Assembly (NCBI RefSeq): GCF_005860795.2
Contig: NZ_CP058350.1
Coordinates: 1,146,501-1,210,500 of the forward strand
Reading direction: 5' to 3'
DNA from: Peteryoungia desertarenae
GTDB lineage: Bacteria > Pseudomonadota > Alphaproteobacteria > Rhizobiales > Rhizobiaceae
Length of the DNA stretch: 64,000 nt
Below the pieces are notes generated by a model. The model saw nothing but the letters and a program-made list of their open reading frames with translations, was not told the DNA's origin and ran no database searches. Shown here one piece after another: positions 1-7,935 of the stretch; within the stretch, counting starts at the first letter, position 1; every line of letters begins with the position of its first letter. The translations under genes were made by a program, and so were the position numbers.

Positions 1-896
1 GTCGGATTGGCGCCTGCTTCATACTGGCTGCCAAACTCGTCCAGGGCAGCGGCAACGTCGCCACGGACGATATGCTCGAAAAGGTCGACGATGCGCGCCC
101 TGTCGGCAAGCCCCAGCATGGAGCGGACGGCCTCTGTCCTGACCGCCCCGGCACCATGGGCGATCGCCTGGTCGAGCAGCGATAGGCCATCTCTGGCCGA
201 GCCTTCGGCAGCGCGGGCAATCATAGCCAGCGCATCGTCCTCAGCCGCAATCCCTTCTTTGGAGAGAATGGTTGTAAAAAGGCCGACGAGGTCGCTTGCA
301 CTGATCCGCCGCAGGTCAAACCGCTGGCAGCGTGAGAGGACAGTGATCGGGACCTTGCGGATTTCCGTCGTTGCAAAAATGAACTTCACATGTTCCGGCG
401 GCTCTTCCAATGTCTTCAGGAGACCGTTGAAAGCGGCCGTCGACAGCATGTGCACTTCGTCGATGATATAGACCTTGTAGCGCGCCGAGACGGGTCGGTA
501 GCGCACCTGCTCGATGATCTCGCGGATGTCGTCGATGCCGGTGTGTGAGGCTGCATCCATCTCGATCACGTCGACATGGCGGCCTTCCATGATTGCCTGG
601 CAGTGTTCGCCGGGGCTGCGCAGATCGATCGTCGGCTTGTCGACGTCGGCTGTCTTGTAGTTGAGAGCACGGGCGAGAATGCGGGCCGTCGTGGTCTTTC
701 CCACTCCGCGCACCCCGGTCAGCATATAGGCTTGCGCAATCCGGCCCGTTTCGAACGCATTGGTCAGCGTGCGAACCATGGGTTCCTGGCCGACCATAAG
801 GTCCGAAAAATCCTTGGGACGGTATTTGCGGGCAAGGACGCGGTAGGCCGTCGAGGCGGTCTTGGGGTCAGTCGCTGCGGGCTCTTTATCGCTCAT
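1..896 (-). CDS. dnaX: DNA polymerase III subunit gamma/tau (partial, C-terminus outside window)
   Basis: Clamp-loader ATPase subunit of the replicative polymerase. The gene runs leftward off the window edge, so only about 298 N-terminal residues are seen. Walker A GVRGVGKTT lies near residues 61-69, followed by the IIDEVHML Walker B/DExH and the sensor stretch FIFATTEIRKVPITVLSRCQ. The N-terminus RVLARKYRPKDFSDLMVGQE is typical of DnaX. The zinc-module cysteines usual after Walker A in the enterobacterial protein are missing: only one Cys (in GEHCQAI) remains there. ATG at 896; the SRP RNA gene lies just upstream on the same strand. Confidence 0.97.
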   Translation of the reverse strand, partial: MSDKEPAATDPKTASTAYRVLARKYRPKDFSDLMVGQEPMVRTLTNAFETGRIAQAYMLTGVRGVGKTTTARILARALNYKTADVDKPTIDLRSPGEHCQAIMEGRHVDVIEMDAASHTGIDDIREIIEQVRYRPVSARYKVYIIDEVHMLSTAAFNGLLKTLEEPPEHVKFIFATTEIRKVPITVLSRCQRFDLRRISASDLVGLFTTILSKEGIAAEDDALAMIARAAEGSARDGLSLLDQAIAHGAGAVRTEAVRSMLGLADRARIVDLFEHIVRGDVAAALDEFGSQYEAGANP

Positions 897-978
897 CGCG
901 CTTAGGGCTTCCCAATCCGCCCGGCCTTCGGGCACGGTTCGGCCCATGCGAGATACATTGGCCGGTCATGGAGATAAG

Positions 979-1076
979 GTGGGAGGCTGGCACGATGACC
1001 CGTGCCGCGCTCGTTAGGGCTGCTTCCTTCCGGACCTGACCCGGTTGGCGAGTGGCTCGTCCACCACCAACCTCCC
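979..1076 (-). ncRNA. ffs: Signal recognition particle RNA (4.5S, small bacterial type)
   Basis: The minus strand carries the near-invariant SRP domain IV hairpin: GGTCAGGTCCGGAAGGAAGC (positions about 1042-1023), followed by AGCCCTAA. The ends pair (GGGAGG at 1076-1071 with CCTCCC at about 986-981), closing a rod of about 98 nt. The RNA binds Ffh and directs nascent membrane proteins to FtsY. It lies immediately upstream of dnaX, a common arrangement in alphaproteobacteria. A good promoter sits at the expected distance upstream. End positions are estimated to within a few bases. Confidence 0.93.
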
Positions 1077-1083
1077 GCGCCAC

Positions 1084-1112
1084 ATATCGGCAATTCTCCA
1101 CTCAAATGCAAG
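1084..1112 (-). promoter_or_regulatory. Promoter of the SRP RNA gene
   Basis: Minus strand: -35 CTTGCA (1112-1107), 17-bp spacer, -10 CGATAT (1089-1084), close to the alphaproteobacterial vegetative consensus CTTGAC-N17-CTATAT. The predicted start, seven bases downstream at about 1076, coincides with the first paired base of the SRP RNA, which supports both calls. Confidence 0.6.
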
Positions 1113-1166
1113 CCAAGCCCATAAAAAACTGATAGGCTTGCGAAAAACACCTGCGGAGAAACACGC

Positions 1167-1574
1167 TTGGAACCCTATGCCCTTGATGAACGCCTTGCCA
1201 GCGATAGCCAATCCCTTGCCCATCTCGAGCTATGTGATGTCCGCCTTGCCCGCGACAGCCGCTGGCCCTGGGTCATCCTTGTCCCTCGCCGTCCCGATGT
1301 GAGTGAGATATTTGATCTTTCAGAAGAGGAGCAGAGCCTCCTGGCCCAAGAGCAGGTCCACGTGGCCAAGGCTTTGAAGGCGATGACTGGCGCCGACAAG
1401 ATCAACATCGCTGCGATCGGCAATGTTGTTCGCCAACTCCATGTCCATGTTGTTGCCCGTTTCGAGGGCGATGAAAACTGGCCTCGCCCGATCTGGGGTC
1501 ATGGAACGCCTGTCCCCCACACGGATGAAACTTTCAACCAGATGGCAAACAAGCTGCGTGGCCTTTTGCAATGA
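1167..1574 (+). CDS. HIT family nucleotide-binding protein
   Basis: A 135-residue histidine-triad protein, probably a nucleotide hydrolase or transferase. The triad region reads RQLHVHVVARF at about residues 89-99. The canonical motif is His-x-His-x-His, and here the first His is replaced by Gln90 while His92 and His94 remain. The start is TTG at 1167, supported by GGAGAA at 1154-1159 seven bases upstream; no ATG in frame gives the conserved N-terminus. It overlaps the next gene (nudC-like) by ATGA, so the two nucleotide hydrolases are probably translationally coupled. Confidence 0.85.
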   Translation: MEPYALDERLASDSQSLAHLELCDVRLARDSRWPWVILVPRRPDVSEIFDLSEEEQSLLAQEQVHVAKALKAMTGADKINIAAIGNVVRQLHVHVVARFEGDENWPRPIWGHGTPVPHTDETFNQMANKLRGLLQ

Positions 1575-2530
1575 GCATTTCAATTTTCGATACCGCCGCA
1601 CCCCATCCCGAAGCCAGCGCCCTCACAGCCTTTTCCGGCAACGGCCTCGATCGCTATGCCGAGCATCGCAACGAGGATAGCCTGGCGGAAGCCTTTGCGC
1701 TGGACGGAATGCATATTCTCGCGTTTGCCGGGAATGCGCTGGTTCTCAAACATGACGGCCAGGTTCTTGATCCGCTGTTTGCGCCCTACGAACTGGCCGA
1801 TCTTGAACCCGATCTGGAAAGCGCCATCCTGTTGGGGCGCAAGCCCAATGGCGAATACCGGATAGCGGTTCCCGTCCGCGCGACCGAAGAGAACTTGACG
1901 GCCCAGTACAAGCTGCTGTCACCCCGCGCACTGTTTCGGGAGGAGGGCGTTGATCCCGAGCTGGTGGGCGAGGCGGCCCAGGGCTTCAGCCTGCTGCACT
2001 GGAACAAGGAGAATCGCTTCTGCGGTGGTTGCGGCAAGCCGGTCGAGACGCGCATCGGCGGCTATAAGCGCGAGTGCATCCATTGCAGCCGCGTCTTTTT
2101 CCCGCGTACCGATCCCGTCGTCATCATGATGACAATTGACGAGGCCAATGACCGGTGCTTGCTGGGCCGCGGCGCCCACTTTCCCGAAGGCATGTATTCC
2201 TGCCTGGCCGGCTTCATCGAACCCGCCGAGACGATCGAGAGTGCAGTGCGCCGCGAGACCTTCGAAGAGTCTGGTATCGTGATCGGGCGCGTACGCTATC
2301 ATGCATCGCAGCCATGGCCGATGCCGCATCAGCTGATGATCGGCTGTTATGCCGAAGCCCTGAGCCTGGAGGTAACGAGGGACGAGGCAGAGCTTGCCGA
2401 TTGCCGCTGGTTCACCCGCGACGAGGTGCAGGCCATGATCGATCACCGCTCGGAAATCGAGAAGGCGCCGAATGACGGCACCATCGCCAACCGCCTCATG
2501 CGCGACTGGCTCGACTGGCCGAGAGGCTGA
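1571..2530 (+). CDS. nudC: NADH pyrophosphatase (NudC-type Nudix hydrolase)
   Basis: Hydrolyses NAD(H) to NMN(H) and AMP, and in bacteria can also remove NAD caps from RNA. The 319 residues show a zinc ribbon with Cys151, Cys154, Cys169 and Cys172, a Nudix box GFIEPAE...RRETFEESGI at about 214-236 with the catalytic Glu residues present, and the family tag SQPWPMP at 246-252, which marks NudC-like enzymes among Nudix proteins. Length is normal for alphaproteobacterial members. The start overlaps the HIT gene stop by four bases. Confidence 0.92.
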   Translation: MSISIFDTAAPHPEASALTAFSGNGLDRYAEHRNEDSLAEAFALDGMHILAFAGNALVLKHDGQVLDPLFAPYELADLEPDLESAILLGRKPNGEYRIAVPVRATEENLTAQYKLLSPRALFREEGVDPELVGEAAQGFSLLHWNKENRFCGGCGKPVETRIGGYKRECIHCSRVFFPRTDPVVIMMTIDEANDRCLLGRGAHFPEGMYSCLAGFIEPAETIESAVRRETFEESGIVIGRVRYHASQPWPMPHQLMIGCYAEALSLEVTRDEAELADCRWFTRDEVQAMIDHRSEIEKAPNDGTIANRLMRDWLDWPRG

Positions 2531-2536
2531 GGATGA

Positions 2537-3388
2537 TCAGAGCTTACCGCGCATCTGATGCGCCTTGTAGACGCCGAGGATGCGGACCTTCTCGGAAAAG
2601 AAGCGCAGTTCTTCTAGCGCTCGCTTGACCGCCGCATCGTCTGGATGGCCTTCTATATCGGCATAGAATTGGGTGGCGATGAACTTGCCGCCAATCTGGT
2701 AGCTCTCGAGCTTCGTCATATTGACCCCGTTCGTCGCAAATCCACCCATTGCCTTGTAAAGGGCCGCCGGAATATTGCGAACATTGAAAACAAAGGTCGT
2801 GATGAAGCGCTCGTCCGCGCTCGTCCGCTTCGGTTCGTCCTCGTCACGCGAGAGGACCACGAAACGCGTCACGTTGTTTTCTGAGTCTTCAACGTTTTCT
2901 GCCAGGATATCGAGCCCGTAAAGCGAGGCCGCAAGCCGTGGTGCGAGTGCGGCCATGGTCCGGTCACCCTTTTCCGAGACAAGTTTCGCAGCCCCAGCGG
3001 TGTCCCCTGCAACCACGGCCTTCCATCCATGGCTTCGGATGATCTTCCGGCATTGGCCAAGTGCATGGATGTGGCTATGCACGGTGCGGATTTCATCGAG
3101 CTTCACGCCTGGCAGCACCATCAGCTGAAACCGGATCGGCATGAAATACTCGCCCACAATATGCAGACGCGACAGCGGCAGAAGATAATGGATGTCGGCA
3201 ACACGTCCTGCCAGCGTGTTTTCGATCGGGATCATTGCGAGATCGGCCTCGCCGCTCTCAAGTGCCACAAAGGCATCTTCGAAAGTCGCGCATGGCAGGG
3301 GCGCCATGTCCGGGAACATGTCGCGGCAGGCCATGTCTGAATTGGCGCCGAAGTCGCCCTGGAATGCAATCACGTTGGTGGAAGCCAA
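2537..3388 (-). CDS. pheA: Prephenate dehydratase
   Basis: Converts prephenate to phenylpyruvate in phenylalanine synthesis. It is the monofunctional 283-residue form, without a chorismate mutase domain. The catalytic Thr-Arg-Phe tripeptide is at 174-176 (NNVTRFVVL), and a C-terminal ACT domain from about 200 (GVNMTKLESYQIGGKF) should give phenylalanine feedback. The start is TTG at 3388 with AAGGA about nine bases upstream. It lies 12 bp downstream of kdsB on the same strand, so the two probably share a transcript. Confidence 0.95.
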   Translation of the reverse strand: MASTNVIAFQGDFGANSDMACRDMFPDMAPLPCATFEDAFVALESGEADLAMIPIENTLAGRVADIHYLLPLSRLHIVGEYFMPIRFQLMVLPGVKLDEIRTVHSHIHALGQCRKIIRSHGWKAVVAGDTAGAAKLVSEKGDRTMAALAPRLAASLYGLDILAENVEDSENNVTRFVVLSRDEDEPKRTSADERFITTFVFNVRNIPAALYKAMGGFATNGVNMTKLESYQIGGKFIATQFYADIEGHPDDAAVKRALEELRFFSEKVRILGVYKAHQMRGKL

Positions 3389-3400
3389 GACTTGATGTCC

Positions 3401-4156
3401 TTACTGAGAAGATGAAGAGAGAATGCGCCGGGCTTTTTCGAGGTCTGCCGGGGTATCGACGCCGAGCGGGATCGTGTTGACGACTTGCGCGTCGATCCGC
3501 ATCCCGACCTCCAGTGCCCGCAACTGTTCGAGCGATTCACGCTTCTCCAGTGTCGAGGGCGGAAGCGAGACGAAACGTTCCAGAGTAGAGCGCCGATAGG
3601 CGTAGAGGCCGATGTGATGATAGAGCGGTCCGGCGCCATAGGGTGCGGTTGCGCGGGTAAAGTAGAGGGCCCTGAGCCTGTTCTGGCCAATTGGCGATCC
3701 AACGACCTTCACGACATTGGGGTTGGTCTTTTCCGCTTCTTCCGTGATCTCGACCGTGAGTGTTGCGATATCGACGCTTGGCTCCTCAAGAGGGGAAAGA
3801 GCTGATCGAATCGTCGCAGGATCAATCGTCGGCAGGTCTCCCTGCACGTTGATGATAATGTCGGCATCGGCTCCGGCATCACTCTTGCCCAAGGCTTCAT
3901 GGATGCGGTCGGACCCTGATTGATGGTCCAGTCGTGTCATCACGGCCTCATATCCGGCCGATGCGACAGCATCAAAAGTTCGCTGATCGTCCACGGCAAC
4001 GATGATTCGCCCGACATCAGCCTCGCGCGCACGATGTGCCACCTGAACGATCATTGGCAGGCCGGCAATATCGGCCAGAGGCTTTCCGGGAAGCCTTGTC
4101 GAGGCCATACGGGCAGGAATCAGCACCACTGCCTTGCCCGCAATGCGGTTATTCAT
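3401..4156 (-). CDS. kdsB: 3-deoxy-manno-octulosonate cytidylyltransferase
   Basis: Activates Kdo as CMP-Kdo for the lipopolysaccharide inner core. The 251 residues begin with the nucleotidyltransferase loop [18 protein letters not shown], and contain [22 protein letters not shown] (metal/nucleotide site) and [14 protein letters not shown], all characteristic of KdsB. ATG at 4156 is preceded by a good AAGGGG ribosome site. First gene of a probable kdsB-pheA transcript, divergent from the cytochrome c gene. Confidence 0.95.
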   Translation of the reverse strand: MNNRIAGKAVVLIPARMASTRLPGKPLADIAGLPMIVQVAHRAREADVGRIIVAVDDQRTFDAVASAGYEAVMTRLDHQSGSDRIHEALGKSDAGADADIIINVQGDLPTIDPATIRSALSPLEEPSVDIATLTVEITEEAEKTNPNVVKVVGSPIGQNRLRALYFTRATAPYGAGPLYHHIGLYAYRRSTLERFVSLPPSTLEKRESLEQLRALEVGMRIDAQVVNTIPLGVDTPADLEKARRILSSSSQ

Positions 4157-4309
4157 CGTTAACCCCTTCTAATTCCACCCGAGAAGTGGCAAAAAGTCCC
4201 AGTTGCGGGACCATAATCGTGTTGCAAGTGTTTTGCAAAAGACATAGGTTCCGCCCGATTTCAAGATCGTCTGGTTGCCGTTCAACCGACTGCATGGGGA
4301 GCTTTGCAG

Positions 4310-4867
4310 ATGAACTCTTATGTGAACATGGGTGTAGGTGCATTCCTGGGCACCGTTTTCGTTCTCATGTCCGTATCGATCGCCTCGGATGGGATCTTCC
4401 ATGCTGAAGCGCCTGAGCAAGAAGGCTTCGCCATTGTTGCCGAAGTTGCGACGAGCGATGAGGCACCGGTTGTGGAAGAGGCAACGCCGATTGCGGTTCT
4501 GCTCGCGAGTGCCGATGCGACCGCTGGCGAGAGCGTATTCAAGAAATGTGCGAGCTGTCATACCATCGACAAGGGTGGGGCGAACAGGGTTGGTCCGAAC
4601 CTCTATGGTCTCGTTGACCGTCCGATCGCAACGCATGAAGGCTTCAGCTATTCCTCTGCTCTCAAGGAATTTTCGCAGGGTGGTGCTGAACTTTGGACCT
4701 GGGATCACCTCAACGAATTCCTGTTGGCACCGAAGCGCCATGTCCCGGGTACGTCCATGGGCTTTGCGGGTATCAAAAAGGACGACGAGCGCGCCGATCT
4801 CATTCTGTATTTGAACACGATGGCGGATGCGCAGGTTGCGCTGCCGGAGCCTCCAGCAACGAACTGA
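4310..4867 (+). CDS. Membrane-anchored class I cytochrome c (CycM-like)
   Basis: A 185-residue cytochrome c carrying electrons between the bc1 complex and terminal oxidase at the periplasmic face. One N-terminal hydrophobic segment (about residues 8-25) looks like an uncleaved anchor. A 40-residue acidic/alanine-rich linker follows, then haem motif C80-A-S-C83-H84 and the axial Met150 in GTSMGF. ATG at 4310 is preferred over TTG at 4304 because GGGGAG at 4296-4301 is eight bases upstream of the ATG and only two from the TTG. Confidence 0.93.
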   Translation: MNSYVNMGVGAFLGTVFVLMSVSIASDGIFHAEAPEQEGFAIVAEVATSDEAPVVEEATPIAVLLASADATAGESVFKKCASCHTIDKGGANRVGPNLYGLVDRPIATHEGFSYSSALKEFSQGGAELWTWDHLNEFLLAPKRHVPGTSMGFAGIKKDDERADLILYLNTMADAQVALPEPPATN

Positions 4868-4894
4868 TGCCGTTGATTAAGTTCGGTGGTTACA

Positions 4895-4930
4895 AAGATG
4901 CCCGGCCAGACCGGGCATCTTGCGTTTTGG
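4895..4930. terminator. Rho-independent terminator between convergent genes
   Basis: AAGATGCCCGG (4895-4905), loop CCAGA, then CCGGGCATCTT (4911-4921), a perfect 11-bp stem, followed on the plus strand by GCGTTTTG. It lies between the cytochrome c stop and the convergent AEC transporter stop, and could serve both. Confidence 0.8.
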
Positions 4931-4937
4931 GCGCCCG

Positions 4938-5888
4938 TTACAGCAGAAGCCAGGCCCAGAAGGTCACGCTGACAACGCCTGCGGCCGTTGACTGCGTTAT
5001 GACAGAGGCAGCGAGGCCTTGTCCGACACCAAAACGGTTGGCAATCAGCCAGGCATTGATGCCGGTCGGGACACAAGAGGTGAGAACGAGTGCGGCCGTC
5101 CAGGTTGGGCTCAGGGACAAGAGGTGGCAACCGCCCCAGACGATAGCCGGCATGAAGAAAAGTTTCAAAATTGCGACTGTCGACGAAATCCCGAGCTGGT
5201 CGATCATGCGATAACTGTTCAGCGTCATCCCAAGCGATATGAGCGCCGTCGGCGCTGCAACTCCGGCGATCTGACCAACTACACTGTCGATCACTTGCGG
5301 AAGTTCGAAATCCATGACCTGTACCGCAAGTCCGGCAGTCAGACCAATGATCAGCGGATTGCGGACAAGGTTCATTCCGACCTGCCTCAAGATGGTCCGG
5401 ATGCCTCCCGGCTTGTGGTCAGGGCCCCTTACCGCCCGTTCGGCCTGTTCCATCGCCAGCGTGCCGACAATCATCATCAGCGGCAGATGGATGGCAAGCA
5501 GGATCGACATGGCCAGCATTCCATCCTGACCGATCGTGTGATCGACCAGCGGCAGACCAATGAAGACGTTGTTGGCGAAAGCGGCAGACAACCCGGCAAG
5601 AACGCCCATGCGCAAGTCGAGGCCAAACAGTCGTGTCGCCAGCAGGTGGCCGAGAAACCAGGTGAGACCGACGCCGGTAAAATAGGCGATCCAGAGACGA
5701 AAGGGCGAGGCTCCCTGAAAGTCAGCAGCAACAATCGTGCGAAACAACAGCATGGGCACAGCGACCTTGAAAACAAAATCCCCTAGTGCGTCCCCGATTT
5801 TCTGATCGACTATGCCTGCGCGTACGAGGGCAAAGCCGAGAAGGATCAGAATGAAAAGTGGAAGAACGTCTTGGGAGATTTCCGACAT
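4938..5888 (-). CDS. AEC family auxin-efflux-carrier-like permease
   Basis: A 316-residue inner-membrane carrier of the AEC family (PF03547), whose bacterial members move dicarboxylates, malonate or other small organic anions. It is almost wholly hydrophobic, with about ten helices in two halves. A family-typical N-terminus (ILILLGFALVRAGIVDQKIG) and a second-half repeat with SLGMTLNSY are visible, and the protein ends ITQSTAAGVVSVTFWAWLLL. Substrate cannot be inferred: neighbours are unrelated. The ribosome site is weak. A structured, terminated RNA lies about 100 bp upstream on the same strand and may control it. Confidence 0.88.
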   Translation of the reverse strand: MSEISQDVLPLFILILLGFALVRAGIVDQKIGDALGDFVFKVAVPMLLFRTIVAADFQGASPFRLWIAYFTGVGLTWFLGHLLATRLFGLDLRMGVLAGLSAAFANNVFIGLPLVDHTIGQDGMLAMSILLAIHLPLMMIVGTLAMEQAERAVRGPDHKPGGIRTILRQVGMNLVRNPLIIGLTAGLAVQVMDFELPQVIDSVVGQIAGVAAPTALISLGMTLNSYRMIDQLGISSTVAILKLFFMPAIVWGGCHLLSLSPTWTAALVLTSCVPTGINAWLIANRFGVGQGLAASVITQSTAAGVVSVTFWAWLLL

Positions 5889-5982
5889 GAAGGGCGCTCG
5901 CGACTGGCTTGAGAGCCAGCACTTAGCGTGCCGACAGAGGCTGGAGCAACCTGCTAGATCTCGCCTTTCAGGCGGGTGGCCT

Positions 5983-6085
5983 GCACAAAACAGAAAACCG
6001 GGATTGCTGCCGCCAGTACATCCGTGGTCGGCAGTCCCGGTTGCGGGATCCTTGATCCCTGGAATTGGCAGCCGGGGAGATGGCT
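5983..6085 (-). ncRNA. Structured RNA ending in an intrinsic terminator: small RNA or leader attenuator (candidate)
   Basis: Reading the minus strand there are three consecutive hairpins. The first is GGCCAGCC/GGCTGCC (about 6089-6067) around a loop ATCTCCCC. The second is GGGATC-AAG-GATCCC (6059-6045). The third is a large stem, AACCGGGA plus CTGCCG (6042-6029) pairing with CGGCAG and TCCCGGTT (6012-5996) with a 3-nt bulge, followed by the T-rich tail TTCTGTTTTG (5995-5986). This accounts for the otherwise empty 327-bp gap between the AEC gene and adenosine kinase. It could be a free small RNA or an attenuator in the leader of the AEC gene. The 5' end is unknown. Confidence 0.5.
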
Positions 6086-6215
6086 GGCCGTTTCCAATGC
6101 TCCCCTCCGTAGAGGTGTCCTGTTACAGTCAGATGACGCGGAAGGGCCTGTTGCCCCTTTTCAATCCGGCAAAACTGTTTATGACGCCTGTGGAAACCAG
6201 AGGAGCCCGCCCTTC

Positions 6216-7208
6216 ATGAGCCGTTTTGACGTTCTGACCGTCGGCAATGCCATCGTCGATATCATCTCCCGCTGTGATGATCAGTTTCTGATCAGCAATG
6301 AGATCACCAAGGGCGCGATGAATCTGATCGATGCCGAGCGCGCAGAACGGCTCTATGGCCTGATGGGGCCAGCCGTTGAGGCATCCGGCGGCAGCGCTGG
6401 CAACACGGCTGCGGGCATCGCCAACCTGGGCGGCAAGGCCGCCTATTTCGGCAAGGTGGCACAGGACCAACTGGGCGAGATATTCACCCATGACATCCGT
6501 GCGCAGGGCGTGCATTTCGAGACAAAGCCCGGGGACAGCCAGCCGCCGACCGCGCGCAGCATGATCTTCGTCACCGAAGACGGCGAGCGTTCCATGAACA
6601 CCTATCTGGGCGCCTGTGTCGAACTGGGCCCTGAGGATGTCGAACCGGAGGTCGTGGCACAGTCGAAGGTCACTTACTTTGAAGGCTATCTCTGGGACCC
6701 GCCACGTGCCAAGCAGGCAATCTTGGACTGCGCGCGGATCGCTCACGAGAATGGTCGGGAGATGTCGATGACGCTCTCCGACAGTTTCTGTGTGGGCCGC
6801 TATCGGGCTGAATTCCTGGATCTGATGCGATCCGGCACAGTCGATATCGTCTTTGCCAATGAGCAGGAGGCGCTCTCCCTTTATGAGACGGACGATTTTG
6901 CGCTGGCGCTGGATCGTATCGCCGCAGACTGCAAGCTGGCGGCTGTCACCATGGGTGAAAATGGCGCGATGGTGGTGAAGGGCGACCAGCGCTTGCAGAT
7001 ACCGGCAACCGTCGTGACCAATCTTCTTGATACCACCGGTGCCGGTGATCTCTTCGCCTCCGGTTTCCTGTACGGGTACACAAATGGCCGAAGCCTGGAA
7101 GACTGTGCCCGTCTCGGCTGCTATTCGGCCGGTGTCGTCATTCAGCAGATCGGCCCCCGCCCGATGACGTCGTTGGAAAAGGGCGCGCGCGCGATCGGCC
7201 TTATTTGA
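6216..7208 (+). CDS. PfkB-family adenosine kinase
   Basis: Phosphorylates adenosine (or a related nucleoside) to AMP in purine salvage. The 330 residues have the N-terminal LTVGNAIVDIISR strand, the substrate motif GGSAGNTAAGIANLGG, and the PfkB C-terminal signature DTTGAGDLFASGFLYGY containing the catalytic Asp. The ATG at 6216 has GAGGAG about ten bases upstream; longer in-frame extensions back to 5976 lack homologous character. Rhizobial proteins of this type are usually named adenosine kinase, but a related sugar or nucleoside could be the substrate. Its 3' end overlaps the convergent SH3 gene by eight bases. Confidence 0.87.
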   Translation: MSRFDVLTVGNAIVDIISRCDDQFLISNEITKGAMNLIDAERAERLYGLMGPAVEASGGSAGNTAAGIANLGGKAAYFGKVAQDQLGEIFTHDIRAQGVHFETKPGDSQPPTARSMIFVTEDGERSMNTYLGACVELGPEDVEPEVVAQSKVTYFEGYLWDPPRAKQAILDCARIAHENGREMSMTLSDSFCVGRYRAEFLDLMRSGTVDIVFANEQEALSLYETDDFALALDRIAADCKLAAVTMGENGAMVVKGDQRLQIPATVVTNLLDTTGAGDLFASGFLYGYTNGRSLEDCARLGCYSAGVVIQQIGPRPMTSLEKGARAIGLI

Positions 7209-7737
7209 AGGCTTCGCCCGGATAGGCACCCCAGATTTCCGCCTGGCTGACCCAGCCGGTCACGCCCTGGACCTGGGCCCGGCACCAGTTGCCATTGCAT
7301 TCTTCGAGCCTCATGATCACGCCGGGCTCCAGTTTGGCAATGATCTGTGCCGATGACATGGAATCGCGCCGCATCATCACATAGACGCTGTCACCATTGC
7401 CCCGCATCCAGGGCGCGGCGACGGCCGTTCTTTCGCCGGTGAGCAGCGATTGGTTGACCCAGCCTTCAGTGCCATCGGCATCCCGAATCCGACGCCAGTT
7501 TTCGTATTCCTGGATGATCTCCACCGGAAGGCCTGATTTCTGATAGCGCCATGAAACGGCATAGTCCGTGCTTGGTCCGACCCTCAGATTGACCTGTTCG
7601 GCCTTGAGGCTGACAAAGCGGGGCAGGGGCAGACCGGTCGAGCCTCTGGTGGCCTGCGCGGCAGCAGAACTTGCTCCGGCCAGCAACATGGCCAGCAAAG
7701 CGCAGACGGCAGTGTTGAGACGAGCGACATTCAACAT
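7201..7737 (-). CDS. Exported protein with two bacterial SH3 domains
   Basis: The 178 residues begin with a cleavable signal peptide (CALLAMLLAGASSAAAQA). Two SH3b-like repeats follow: VNLRVGPSTDYAVSW...GWVNQSLL (about residues 48-100) and VMMRRDSMSSAQIIAK...GWVSQAEIWG (about 119-172). Such modules bind cell-wall peptides or simply mediate envelope contacts, so a periplasmic envelope role is likely but the partner is unknown. The gene stands alone, convergent with adenosine kinase. Confidence 0.85.
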   Translation of the reverse strand: MLNVARLNTAVCALLAMLLAGASSAAAQATRGSTGLPLPRFVSLKAEQVNLRVGPSTDYAVSWRYQKSGLPVEIIQEYENWRRIRDADGTEGWVNQSLLTGERTAVAAPWMRGNGDSVYVMMRRDSMSSAQIIAKLEPGVIMRLEECNGNWCRAQVQGVTGWVSQAEIWGAYPGEAFK

Positions 7738-7935
7738 GATGCTTCCGATTCACCGACAAGACTAATGGGGGGCTTTCACAGACCAAGGGGCGTGGATATC
7801 TGCCTTTCGACAAATCCGCTGCCGTTGAGCGAGTTTTGTTTGTCTTCGCCTGCGGGTTTGGTAGAAATTGCCCTTTAAGGGCGGAGTATCCCCCGTCTTG
7901 GTTAATGAGCTCTAAACAAGGCATCGATACGTCTC

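Noticed and set aside
7871..7883. GCCCTTTAAGGGC palindrome upstream of the 2-hydroxyacid dehydrogenase
   Set aside because: Too short and isolated to call an operator; no second copy or known consensus.
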